From: Egibacteraceae bacterium
GTDB taxonomy: Bacteria > Actinomycetota > Nitriliruptoria > Euzebyales > Egibacteraceae
Reading direction: 5' to 3'
DNA length: 60,158 bases
Assembly: GCA_030446745.1 (NCBI GenBank)
Contig: JAUJMS010000013.1
Coordinates: 10,427 to 70,584 of the forward strand
Each line of letters starts with the position of its first letter. Position 1 is the first letter of the stretch. Under the pieces are notes generated by a model. That model was given only the letters and a program-made list of their open reading frames with translations. It had not been told where the DNA came from and did not search any database. Shown piece after piece: positions 25,971-34,183 of the stretch. The position numbers and the translations under genes were made by a program.

Positions 25971-27215
25971 GTGCGACAGCTGTTCCCCGTCGAGCTCGAC
26001 GACATCGACCTGGAGCGACGTTACGACGACGCGCAACGCTGGCCGGTGGCGTCGCGACCCCACGTCACCGTCAGCGCGACCGTGAGCGTCGACGGGGCGG
26101 CGCTGCACGGCGGTTCGCCGCCGGCCGCCCCGGTGGCGCTGCTGCGCCAGCTCTCCGACGTCGTCGTCATCGGCGCGGGCGCGGTGCGCACCCGTGCCGA
26201 CGAGACCATCGTCGTCGACGACGGCTGGCGTGCCCGGCGGCTCGCGCGCGGTCAGCAGCCGGTGCCCACCCTCGCCGTCGTCAGCGACAGCCTCGACCTG
26301 CCGTGGTCGGCGCCACTGCTCGCCCGCCACGACGGTGAGGTGCTGCTTCTGGCGCCCGCGGACGCGCAGGCGCGCTCGGCCCCGCGCGGCGAGGTCGTCG
26401 TCGCCGGCGACGAGCACGTCGACGTGACGCTCGCCCTGCAGCGGCTGTTCGAGCGGGGCATGGCGACCGCGGTCGCCGAGGGTGGTGCCTCGCTGATCGG
26501 CTCGCTCGCGCGCGCCGACCTCGTCGACGAGCTGTCGCTGGTCGTCGCGCCGGCGCTCGTGGGCGGCGCCCTCGCGGCGGGCGTCCTGGGACAGCTCCTG
26601 CTCGACCGGCCGCGCGCGCTGCAGCTGGCGTGCGTCGTGGAGGACGACGGATCGCTGGCGCTGCTGTACCGCCGTGCTGCCGCGCCTGCCCCGAGCGCCG
26701 CGCCGGCAGCGGCCGCGGTGGCCGACGAACGTGGCGCCGAGGTGTTCGCGGCCGTCGCCGAGGACCTCGACTACCCGATGCTCATCGTGACCGTCGCGAA
26801 CGGCGACGAGCGGTCCGGGTGCCTGGTCGGCTTCGCGGCGCAGTGCAGCATCGCCCCGCCGCGGTTCATGGTGTGGCTGTCGAAGAAGAACCGAACGCTG
26901 CGCGTTGCGTGCACCGCGTCGGTGCTCGGGGTGCACTTCGTGCCCGCGGCCCAGCGCGACCTGGCCGCGCTGTTCGGCAGTGAGACGGGCGACCGAACCG
27001 ACAAGTTCGCGCGCTGTCGCTGGGAGACCGGCGTCGACGGCGTGCCGGTACTCAGCGATTGCCCCCGCTGGTTCGCCGGGCGGATCTTGGAACGACTCGA
27101 CAGCGGCGACCATGTCGCGTTCATGCTCGAGCCGGTCGACGGCGCTGCCGGCGAGTGGTCCGGGCAACTCGGCTTCCAGGCGGTGCGCGACCTCACCCCG
27201 GGACACGGCGCCTGA
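25971..27215 (+). CDS. fusion of RibD-C pyrimidine reductase domain and flavin reductase-like domain
   Basis: A 414-residue two-domain protein. Residues 1-235 follow the RibD C-terminal/dihydrofolate-reductase-like fold: RPHVTVSATVSVDGAALHGG, LSDVVVIGAGAVRTRADE, VAEGGASLIGSLARADLVDE and LSLVVAPALVGG. Residues 250-410 match the flavin-reductase split barrel (LDYPMLIVTVANGDERSGCL, QCSIAPPRFMVWLSKKN). This pairing could couple NAD(P)H, flavin and a small substrate; the substrate is unknown. The GTG at 25971 has GAAAGG upstream. It converges with a second RibD-C protein. Confidence 0.82.
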   Translation: MRQLFPVELDDIDLERRYDDAQRWPVASRPHVTVSATVSVDGAALHGGSPPAAPVALLRQLSDVVVIGAGAVRTRADETIVVDDGWRARRLARGQQPVPTLAVVSDSLDLPWSAPLLARHDGEVLLLAPADAQARSAPRGEVVVAGDEHVDVTLALQRLFERGMATAVAEGGASLIGSLARADLVDELSLVVAPALVGGALAAGVLGQLLLDRPRALQLACVVEDDGSLALLYRRAAAPAPSAAPAAAAVADERGAEVFAAVAEDLDYPMLIVTVANGDERSGCLVGFAAQCSIAPPRFMVWLSKKNRTLRVACTASVLGVHFVPAAQRDLAALFGSETGDRTDKFARCRWETGVDGVPVLSDCPRWFAGRILERLDSGDHVAFMLEPVDGAAGEWSGQLGFQAVRDLTPGHGA

Positions 27216-27237
27216 ACCGGGGCGCCGCCCTGGAGCG

Positions 27238-27993
27238 TTACCCGGGTTCCGCGCCGACGGCGTAGCGCAGGAACAGCGAGCCGTCGTCCTCGAGCACGGA
27301 CAGCAGCGACACGGCGTGCAGGCCGGGCAGCGGGGCGGCGGCGATGATGCGGTCGCCGCCGCCGGCGCCCACGAGCGCCGGCGCGATCGTCAGGCACAGC
27401 TCGTCGATGAGGTCGGCGCCGGCGAGCTCGGCGTTGAGCGTCGGGCCGCCCTCACACAGCACGACGCCGACGTCGCGCTCGCGCAGCGCGCGCAGCGCGG
27501 CGACGAGGTCTACCCGCGTGTCGCCGACGACGACGGCGTCGGCGACCTCGCGCGCCGCCGCGAGCCGGGCAGGATCCGCCGTAGGAGGCGCGATGACGAA
27601 CGGCCGGACGGTCGCCTCGGTGAACAGGCGCGTCGACCAGTCAAGGTGCAGGCTGCGCGTCACGACCGCGATCCGCGGCGCGGGGGCCTGCCCGCGGTCG
27701 CGCCGCGCCGCCATGGCGGCCTCGGACAGCCGGGCCGTCCCGTAGCCCTCGGCACGCACCGTCTGCGCCCCGACGAGGATGACGTCGGCGAGGGTGCGCA
27801 GCAAGAAGAAGATGCGCTTGTCGCCGGGACTGCTCAGGCCTTCGGTGACCCCTTCCGCGACGGTCGCACCGTCGACGCTGGCGACCATGTTGACGAGGAC
27901 GCGCGGCAGCGCCCGATCGGCGGGCGGCGGGTCGTGGCGGTAGACCGCCGCAGGGTCAACCGCTGGGTCCGGACTCGGGTACAGCTGCTGCAT
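27238..27993 (-). CDS. pyrimidine reductase family protein (RibD C-terminal domain)
   Basis: A 251-residue protein with the RibD-C/DHFR-like fold: LVNMVASVDGATVAEGVTEG, the SSPGDKRIFFLLRTLADVIL helix region, VGAQTVRAEGYG and LCEGGPTLNAELAGADLIDE. Relatives bind NADPH and reduce pyrimidine intermediates of riboflavin synthesis or folate-like substrates; no deaminase domain is present. Its 5' end overlaps the preceding GrdB-like gene by 38 bp on the same strand, so the two are probably cotranscribed. Confidence 0.88.
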   Translation of the reverse strand: MQQLYPSPDPAVDPAAVYRHDPPPADRALPRVLVNMVASVDGATVAEGVTEGLSSPGDKRIFFLLRTLADVILVGAQTVRAEGYGTARLSEAAMAARRDRGQAPAPRIAVVTRSLHLDWSTRLFTEATVRPFVIAPPTADPARLAAAREVADAVVVGDTRVDLVAALRALRERDVGVVLCEGGPTLNAELAGADLIDELCLTIAPALVGAGGGDRIIAAAPLPGLHAVSLLSVLEDDGSLFLRYAVGAEPG

Positions 27994-28825
27994 CGGGCAC
28001 TACCGTACGCGCGCCAGACGTGAGTCCCGTGGCGCCGCGTTCGCGCAGCTTGCCTTCACGACGGACGTCTGCCCACCGGTAGGGAAGGTCGACGATGTCG
28101 CCGCTGCGCGGCGCCGTCGACAGGCGCTCGAGCGCCGCCGTGATGATCGCGCGTTGCAGGTCGCCGGCGAACGGCACGCCGAAGTGGTGGCCCATGCGGA
28201 ACGGCACGAACACCGCCCGCGGCGGCTTGACCCGCTCGGTGACGTCGCGGGCGACGGTCACCGAGACCGTCGGGATGCCGCGCCGCTCGATCGCCCGCTG
28301 GACCAGTCCGACCGACTGGTGGCAGATCGGTCAGGCCGGGGCGAGGAGTGCGATCTCGGCGGCGTCGGCGACGACCGCGTCGGCGATGTCCTCGGCGAGG
28401 GTCCGCTCGAGCAGCTGCGGGTCCATGTTGTAGCCGATGAACGAGTAGAAGCTCGGCGCCAGCGACCCGACGACGCCGTCCGCGACGAGCTCCTGGAGCC
28501 GGGTGATCGGGAAGATGACGTTGAGGTCGCGCAGCGCCCCGTCGGTCGGGTACTTCAACTGGTGGATCTCGAGGTCATCCGGGCGCGCCTGCGACGGAAC
28601 GCGGCGGAAGGTGTAGTCGCCGACGGGATGCACGACGTCGAACGGCAACGTTCCGCGCGGCTGCACGCCGGCGGAGCTGACGAACGTGAGCCGGCACTGC
28701 GACACCGGTCGCGCCAGCGGCGCCAGCGTGACGACATCGTCGTTGCTGATCATCGAGCCGGGGTAGCGCGCGTTGACCGTCTCCCACAGGCCGGGACGCA
28801 GCTGCGTTTCAGAGCGTGCCGTCAT
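27956..28825 (-). CDS. probable selenoprotein, glycine/sarcosine/betaine reductase component B-like family (in-frame UGA)
   Basis: Reading through one UGA at 28331-28333 gives a single 289-residue protein. Upstream, the N-terminal domain reads YPGSMISNDDVVTLAPLARP and GDYTFRRVPS. At the UGA the context is EIALLAPA-U-PICHQSVGLV, where relatives have Cys in a CPxCHQxVGLV redox motif. Downstream in the same frame come PTVSVTVARDVTERVKPPRA and PFRMGHHFGVPF, which are also family-like. A hairpin suited to a SECIS element lies just after the UGA. The N-terminal frame overlaps the upstream small gene by 17 bp. Without selenocysteine insertion the product would be a 164-residue truncation. The exact reaction of this GrdB-like subfamily is unknown. 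Confidence 0.82.
28302..28320 (-). promoter_or_regulatory. SECIS-like hairpin downstream of the in-frame UGA
   Basis: On the transcript, ACCAGUC (28320-28314) pairs perfectly with GACUGGU (28308-28302) around a 5-nt loop GGUCG. The stem begins 10 nt after the UGA and the loop, with its GGUC, lies 17 nt after it. Bacterial SECIS elements recognised by SelB have this position and a GU in the apical loop, as in E. coli fdhF. Confidence 0.7.
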
Positions 28826-29099
28826 GAATCCACTCCCCCGACTGTCGCACGAGATGGAAGTGCAACGAGAAGAACAGGTGCGCGAGCGTCGCGTGATCTT
28901 TCGTCGCGAGCGTGTCGAGGACGAACGCCCGGTCGACCTGCGGCAGGTCGAGCAGCGGCACGAGCGCTTGGACCCACGCCTTGTCGATCTCGCGCCGCCC
29001 GACGTCCTCGTCGCCGTCGCCGAGGTGCAGCCGGACGTAGCGCAGCAGCGTGTCGCGGTCGCCGGCGGCGACGGCGTCCTTCAGGTACGGCAGCGACAC
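28809..29099 (-). CDS. small conserved-looking protein, unknown, upstream of the selenoprotein
   Basis: A 96-residue, mostly helical, acidic protein (PYLKDAVAAGDRDTLLRYVR, VQALVPLLDLPQVDRAFVLD, HLFFSLHFHLVRQSGEW). I do not recognise the family. It starts 6 bp after trmI ends and overlaps the selenoprotein gene by 17 bp, so it is embedded in one transcript with both. The tight overlap argues that it is real. Confidence 0.65.
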   Translation of the reverse strand: MSLPYLKDAVAAGDRDTLLRYVRLHLGDGDEDVGRREIDKAWVQALVPLLDLPQVDRAFVLDTLATKDHATLAHLFFSLHFHLVRQSGEWIHDGTL

Positions 29100-29105
29100 G
29101 GCGGT

Positions 29106-29960
29106 TCAACCTTCCGTCGGCGCGGCGGCGGGCGGCGCCGACGGTAGCGCGTCGCCGGCCAGCCGGCGCGCCGTGGTCAAAAAGGCGGTGTGCGCGACCA
29201 TCCGGTGGTCGGGGCGCACCGCGAGACCGTCGACGTGCCAGCCGCGCACCAGCGTCTCCGTGGTCTGCGCCAGCCCCCAGCGCGGGTCGGCGTCGAGCGC
29301 CTCGCGCAGGCGCATCACCTGCGGCACCGACGGCGTGTAGGCGATCACGATGCCGCCGGGGCGCAGCGCTCCGACCGCGGCGGGCAGGACGGTCCACGGT
29401 TCGACCAGGTCGAGCACCAACCGGTCGCACGCGACGTCGGGGAGGCCGGCGACGACGTCGCCGCGGCGCAGCTCCCAGGTCTCGGGCAGCCCCCCGAAGC
29501 GCTCGCCGACGTTGCGCTCGGCGACGTCGGCGTGCTCGTCGCGCCGTTCGAAGCTGACGACACGCCCGGTCGGCCCGACGGCGCGCAGCAGCGCCGCGGT
29601 CAGCGCCCCCGATCCGGCGCCGGCCTCGACGACGGTCGCGCCGGGACAGACGTCGGCCAGCGCGACGATCATCGCCTGGTCCTTGGGGTAGACGACCTGC
29701 GCGCCGCGCGGCGCCTTGACCGTCCAGTCCGCGGCGGTCGGGCGCAGCGCGAGCAGCGTCGCGCCCTTGGTCGAGCGCACGACGCTGCCCTCCGGCGCGC
29801 CGAGCAGCGCGGCGTGGGCGACGACGCCCTCGTGGGAGTGGAACTCGCCACCGGCGCGCAGCGTGAGCAGGTAGCGGCGCTGCTTGCGGTCCACCAGCAG
29901 GACCTTGTCGCCCTCACCGAACGGGTCGGGATGCCCCGGGTGCCTAGGCGCCCGACTCAC
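29106..29960 (-). CDS. trmI: tRNA (adenine-58-N1)-methyltransferase TrmI
   Basis: A 284-residue class I methyltransferase that makes m1A58 in the tRNA T-loop. An N-terminal small barrel (DKVLLVDRKQRRYLLTLRAG) is followed by the conserved PKDQAMIVALADVCPGATVV and the SAM motif EAGAGSGALTAAL. The acidic ribose-binding element is FERRDEHADVAERN, and the catalytic region is LVLDLVEPW. The GTG at 29960 overlaps the end of the thiolase gene by 17 bp. trmI also lies near the proteasomal ATPase gene in mycobacteria. Confidence 0.93.
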   Translation of the reverse strand: MSRAPRHPGHPDPFGEGDKVLLVDRKQRRYLLTLRAGGEFHSHEGVVAHAALLGAPEGSVVRSTKGATLLALRPTAADWTVKAPRGAQVVYPKDQAMIVALADVCPGATVVEAGAGSGALTAALLRAVGPTGRVVSFERRDEHADVAERNVGERFGGLPETWELRRGDVVAGLPDVACDRLVLDLVEPWTVLPAAVGALRPGGIVIAYTPSVPQVMRLREALDADPRWGLAQTTETLVRGWHVDGLAVRPDHRMVAHTAFLTTARRLAGDALPSAPPAAAPTEG

Positions 29961-31143
29961 GACCGCCTTGCTGCTCGAGCTGCACGAGTCGCCCCGCCGA
30001 GGGGGCACCGCGCGCGGCCACGGCGGCGACCACCCGTTCGCGGGTGCGGCAGAACGCGCAGCGCGGCGCGCGCCCCTCAGACGACGGCGTCGGTTGGCCG
30101 CACTCGCCGCACGGCGCGAGGGTGGCGGCCTCCGGGTCGGCGGTCGCGAAGTAGGCGGGGCGCACGCGGTCGAGGAACCCGAACAGAAATTGCGCCTTCG
30201 TGCCAGGCGAGGCGACCTCGAGCGCGTTGAGCGCGTCCTTGTAGCGCAGGACCGTGTTCCCGCCGACCATCGGGCACTCCTCGACGACGTAGTCGATGCC
30301 CTTGATCACGCAGTACGCGGCCATCTCGCGTTCGCCGAGGCGGTAGAGCGGCTTGACCTTGCGCGCCATGCCCGCCGCCGTTGCCGGCAGCACCACCGAC
30401 TGGCGCGCGAGGAACGGCGTCTGCCAGCGCAGCACGTTGCCGAGCAGCTGGGCGGCCTCGTCGTCGAGGTTGTGGCCGGTCGCCATGACGTCGTAGCCGT
30501 GGTCGCGCGCCACCCGGTTGAACACGTAGCGCTTCGACAGCCCGCACACGCCGCACGACGACCGGCCGCGCAGCCCGGTGGCGGCCGGCACGTCGTAGCC
30601 GTAACCGTCGGCGAGGTCGACCAGGTGCAGCGTGGCGCCCCGTTCCTGCGCGAACCCGGCCACGGTCGCACCCGAGCGGTCGGAGTACGCGCCGATGCCC
30701 AGACCCAGGTACAGCCCGTCCGCGCGGTAGCCCATGTCGAGCAGCACGTCCCACAGCGCCAGCGAGTCCTTGCCGCCGGACACGGCGACGAGGATGCGGT
30801 CGTCGTAGGACAGCATCCGGTGGCGGTCGATCGCGTCGCGGACCTGGGCGCGGACGTGATCGAGGAAGCAGTCGCCGCAGTACGCGGCGCGGTGGCGGGC
30901 GACCTCGATGACCGCTGTCGCACGGCAGCGCGAGCACCGCGCCGGCCCAGCGCCGCCGGAGATGACCGGGCGCACCTCGACCTCGGCGTCGTCGAGCAGC
31001 ACCACGTCCTTGGTCACCAGCGCCCCGTCGACGATGACGAGCACCGTCTCGGGGTTGACACCGAGGCGGGCGAGGACGTCGCCGACCCGCGCCGGACCGG
31101 CGACGGCCTCGGTGCGGCTCGGGTTGCGGAACACGACCTTCAT
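29944..31143 (-). CDS. tRNA 2-thiolation protein: ThiS/MoaD-like carrier domain fused to TtuA-like thiolase
   Basis: A 399-residue fusion. Residues 1-64 form a ubiquitin-like sulfur-carrier domain (VGDVLARLGVNPETVLVIVD to EVEVRPVISGG) whose GG at 63-64 is internal. Residues 65 onward match TtuA/Ncs6-type ATP-pyrophosphatases: zinc knuckle CSRC...CGDC (70-92), PP-loop VSGGKDS (121-127), iron-sulfur cysteines C187/C190 in SSCGVCGLSKR and C280 in VEECP, and a second zinc knuckle CGEC...CAFC at the C-terminus. TtuA makes 2-thiouridine at tRNA position 54 using a separate TtuB carrier; here the carrier appears built in. It overlaps trmI by 17 bp. Confidence 0.87.
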   Translation of the reverse strand: MKVVFRNPSRTEAVAGPARVGDVLARLGVNPETVLVIVDGALVTKDVVLLDDAEVEVRPVISGGAGPARCSRCRATAVIEVARHRAAYCGDCFLDHVRAQVRDAIDRHRMLSYDDRILVAVSGGKDSLALWDVLLDMGYRADGLYLGLGIGAYSDRSGATVAGFAQERGATLHLVDLADGYGYDVPAATGLRGRSSCGVCGLSKRYVFNRVARDHGYDVMATGHNLDDEAAQLLGNVLRWQTPFLARQSVVLPATAAGMARKVKPLYRLGEREMAAYCVIKGIDYVVEECPMVGGNTVLRYKDALNALEVASPGTKAQFLFGFLDRVRPAYFATADPEAATLAPCGECGQPTPSSEGRAPRCAFCRTRERVVAAVAARGAPSAGRLVQLEQQGGRESGA

Positions 31144-31167
31144 GGCGCGCCGAGCGTAACCGCAGGG

Positions 31168-33375
31168 TCAGGTCGGGCGACCCATCGCGTTGAGCGCGGA
31201 GCCGGCGCGGAACCAGCCGACCTGCTCGGCGTTGAAGGTGTGCGTCGCGGCGAACTCGTCGGTGGTGCCGTCGGCGTGGCGCAGCCGCACGGTGACCGGT
31301 CGGTCCGGGGCGAGGTCGGCGATGCCGAGCACGTCCACGCGGTCGTCGACGCGCACCTTGTCGTAGTCGGCGGGGTCGGCGAAGGTCAGCGGGAGCACGC
31401 CCTGCTTCTTCAGGTTCGTCTCGTGGATGCGCGCGAAGCTGCGCACGAGCACGACGAGACCGCCCAGGTGGCGCGGCTCCATCGCGGCGTGCTCGCGCGA
31501 CGAGCCCTCGCCGTAGTTCTCGTCGCCGACGACGACCCACCCGACTCTCTCGGCCTTGTAGTGCCGGGCGATGTCGGGCAGCGACGCGACGCTGCCGTCG
31601 AGCTGGTCGACGCCTTGCCCGGGCTGCTCGGCGAACGCGTTGTTCGCGCCGAGGAACAGGTTGTTCGAGATGTTGTCGAGGTGGCCGCGGAAGCGCAGCC
31701 ACGGCCCGGCCGCGGAGATGTGGTCAGTGGTGCACTTCCCGACCGCCTTGAGCAGCACCGGCAAGTCGGCAAAGTCGCCGGCCGGCGGCGGCGGGAACGG
31801 AGCGAGCAGCTGCAGGCGCTCGGAATCGGGCGCGACGACGACCTCGACGGTGGACGGGTCCTCCGCTGGCGGCACGAAGCCGGCCTCCCCGGCGGCGAAG
31901 CCGCTGGCTGGCAGCTCGTCGGCGGCCGGCTCGGCCAGCCGCACGCCCCCGTCGAGCGTGTCGGTCAACGGGTTGAAGTCAAGCCGCCCCGCCAACGCCG
32001 CCGCCACGACGACCTCCGGCGAGCCAATGAACGCGAGGGTCTCGGTGCGGGTGCCGCCGAGGTTGTCGGTGCGCTTCCACTGGCCGATGCACGGACCGCA
32101 GGCGTTGGCGAGCACCGTCGCGCCGATCGCCTCGAGGTCGCCGAGCAGCCCGTCGCGCTCGATCGTCGCGCGGACCTGCTCGGAGCCCGGCGTGATGAGC
32201 AGCGGCGCGCGGACCTTCAGGCCGGCGGCCCGCGCCTGGCGCGCGACGTGCGCCGCGCGGCCGATGTCCTCGTACGACGAGGTGGTGCACGAGCCGAAGA
32301 GCGCGTTGGTGATCTCGACGGGGTAGTCGTTGGCGGCCGCGTCGGCGGCCATCCGCGACACCGGGCGGGTCAGGTCGGGAGTGTGCGGCCCGACGATCTG
32401 CGGCTCGAGCGCGTCGAGGTCGATCTCGACGACGCGGTCGTAGACCTCCTCCGCGCGCTCCCACACCTCGGAGTCGGAGCGCAGGTGCTCGCGGTGCGCC
32501 TCGGCGAGGTCGGCGATCGCCTCGCGCCCCGTCGACTTCAGGTAGCGCGCCATCGCGTCGTCGTAGTTGAACAGCGAGGTCGTCGCGCCGATCTCCGCGC
32601 CCATGTTGCAGATCGTCGACTTGCCGGTCGCCGAGATCGACTCCGCCCCCGGGCCGAAGTACTCGACGATGGCGCCGGTGCCGCCTTTGACCGTCAGGAT
32701 GCCGGCGACCGCGAGGATCACGTCCTTGGGCGAGGTCCAGCCGTGCAGCGAGCCGGTCAGGCGCACCCCGATGTGCTTCGGCATGCGCAGGCCGAAGGGC
32801 ATCCCGGCCATCACGTCGACGGCGTCCGCGCCGCCGACGCCGATGGCGACCATGCCGAGGCCGCCGGCGTTGGGCGTGTGGCTGTCGGTGCCGATCATCA
32901 TCCCGCCGGGGAAGGCGTAGTGCTCGAGCACCACCTGGTGGATGATCCCGCTGCCCGGCTTCCAGAAGCCGATGCCGTACTTCGCCGACACGGTCTTGAG
33001 AAACTCGTAGACCTCGCGGTTGGTGTCGTTGGCCACGGCGAGGTCCGCGTCGGCACCGATTTCCGCCTGGATGAGGTGGTCGCAGTGCACCGTCGCGGGG
33101 ACCGCGACCTGCGGCAGGCCGGCGGTCATGAACTGCAGCAGCGCCATCTGCGCGGTCGCGTCCTGCATCGCGACCCGGTCGGGGGAAAACTCGCCGTACG
33201 CCCGTCCGCGTTGCAGGTCCTGGCCCTCCGGGTCGCGCAGGTGCGCCACGAGAATCTTCTCCGCCAGCGTCAGCGGCCGGCCGATGCGCCGGCGTCCGGT
33301 CGCGACGCGCTCGGCGAGCCCCGCGTAGACACGCTCGACGAGGGGCACGGGAGTGCTGGCGGCGGGATGCGACAT
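31168..33375 (-). CDS. acn: aconitate hydratase (mitochondrial-type AcnA)
   Basis: A 735-residue [4Fe-4S] enzyme that interconverts citrate and isocitrate in the TCA cycle. Landmarks are [20 protein letters not shown], the first cluster cysteine in [15 protein letters not shown], the two others in [11 protein letters not shown], and the swivel domain with [16 protein letters not shown] and [17 protein letters not shown]. The length and motif wording follow the mitochondrial-like branch rather than the 900-residue AcnA/IRP branch. The ATG at 33375 has GGAGGAG upstream. It is divergent from the DUF1802 gene, 45 bp away. Confidence 0.95.
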   Translation of the reverse strand: MSHPAASTPVPLVERVYAGLAERVATGRRRIGRPLTLAEKILVAHLRDPEGQDLQRGRAYGEFSPDRVAMQDATAQMALLQFMTAGLPQVAVPATVHCDHLIQAEIGADADLAVANDTNREVYEFLKTVSAKYGIGFWKPGSGIIHQVVLEHYAFPGGMMIGTDSHTPNAGGLGMVAIGVGGADAVDVMAGMPFGLRMPKHIGVRLTGSLHGWTSPKDVILAVAGILTVKGGTGAIVEYFGPGAESISATGKSTICNMGAEIGATTSLFNYDDAMARYLKSTGREAIADLAEAHREHLRSDSEVWERAEEVYDRVVEIDLDALEPQIVGPHTPDLTRPVSRMAADAAANDYPVEITNALFGSCTTSSYEDIGRAAHVARQARAAGLKVRAPLLITPGSEQVRATIERDGLLGDLEAIGATVLANACGPCIGQWKRTDNLGGTRTETLAFIGSPEVVVAAALAGRLDFNPLTDTLDGGVRLAEPAADELPASGFAAGEAGFVPPAEDPSTVEVVVAPDSERLQLLAPFPPPPAGDFADLPVLLKAVGKCTTDHISAAGPWLRFRGHLDNISNNLFLGANNAFAEQPGQGVDQLDGSVASLPDIARHYKAERVGWVVVGDENYGEGSSREHAAMEPRHLGGLVVLVRSFARIHETNLKKQGVLPLTFADPADYDKVRVDDRVDVLGIADLAPDRPVTVRLRHADGTTDEFAATHTFNAEQVGWFRAGSALNAMGRPT

Positions 33376-33420
33376 TCCGGCTCCTCCGACGTCGTGCGCG
33401 GCGCCTCCTAGAGTAGCCGC

Positions 33421-34014
33421 ATGCCCCCGCTGCCCTTCCTGGACGCGCCGCCGTCGACGACGCCCGCGCTCAAGGAGTGGGCGGCCGTCGCGGCGGCGCT
33501 GCTCGACGGCCGCCAGACGGTGCTGCTGCGCAAAGGCGGGATCGCCGAGAAACGGTTCAGCGTCGGGGCCGACGCATTCGTGTTGTTCCCGACCGTCGCG
33601 CACAGCCACGCGGAGCGGGTCCGCCCCGAGCACCGCGACGTGCTGGAACGGGGTGGGCGTGACGTCGACGAGGCCGCCGGCACGTTCGTCGTGCGCTGCG
33701 GCGTGACCGTCGTCACCGCGTGCGAGGTCGCGCGGCCGGAGAATCTGGCCGACATCGCCGACCTGCACATCTGGACGGCCGAGTCGGTGCAGCACGACCG
33801 CCTCGACTTCCGCCCGAAGCACCGGCTCACCGCCCTCGTCGTCCGGGCCGTCGCGCTGGCCGAGCCCGCAACGCTGCAGCGCCTCGACGGCTACGGCGGC
33901 TGCCGGTCGTGGCTTGACCTGCCGCTGACGTGGGACGGGCGCCGCGGCCACCAGGTGCACGCTGAGCGACGCCTCGCCGGCGACGCCGCCCGGGTACGCG
34001 CGGCCGTCGGCTGA
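33421..34014 (+). CDS. DUF1802 family protein
   Basis: A 197-residue protein that opens [20 protein letters not shown] followed by [13 protein letters not shown], then [20 protein letters not shown], the defining pattern of DUF1802. No catalytic residues are known and the role is unknown. It starts at ATG 33421, divergent from aconitase. Confidence 0.88.
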   Translation: MPPLPFLDAPPSTTPALKEWAAVAAALLDGRQTVLLRKGGIAEKRFSVGADAFVLFPTVAHSHAERVRPEHRDVLERGGRDVDEAAGTFVVRCGVTVVTACEVARPENLADIADLHIWTAESVQHDRLDFRPKHRLTALVVRAVALAEPATLQRLDGYGGCRSWLDLPLTWDGRRGHQVHAERRLAGDAARVRAAVG

Positions 34015-34183
34015 ACGAGCCGCCACGCCAGCTCGGACCCGCCGCCGGAGCAACGACGCTGTGGCAGCATGGTCAGGGCGCCGGCAACGCCGCACCGTCA
34101 AGGCCGTTGCCCGGATGCCGATGCATCGTTGAGTCGTTGCGCCACGGGGCCAGCCGCCCCCCGACCGTCGCCGAGAGCCGTCC

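Noticed and set aside
28331-28333. The UGA as a simple nonsense mutation or two separate genes
   Set aside because: The frame, family match on both sides, position at the redox Cys and adjacent SECIS-like hairpin all favour selenocysteine; it is kept as a finding, not as a pseudogene.
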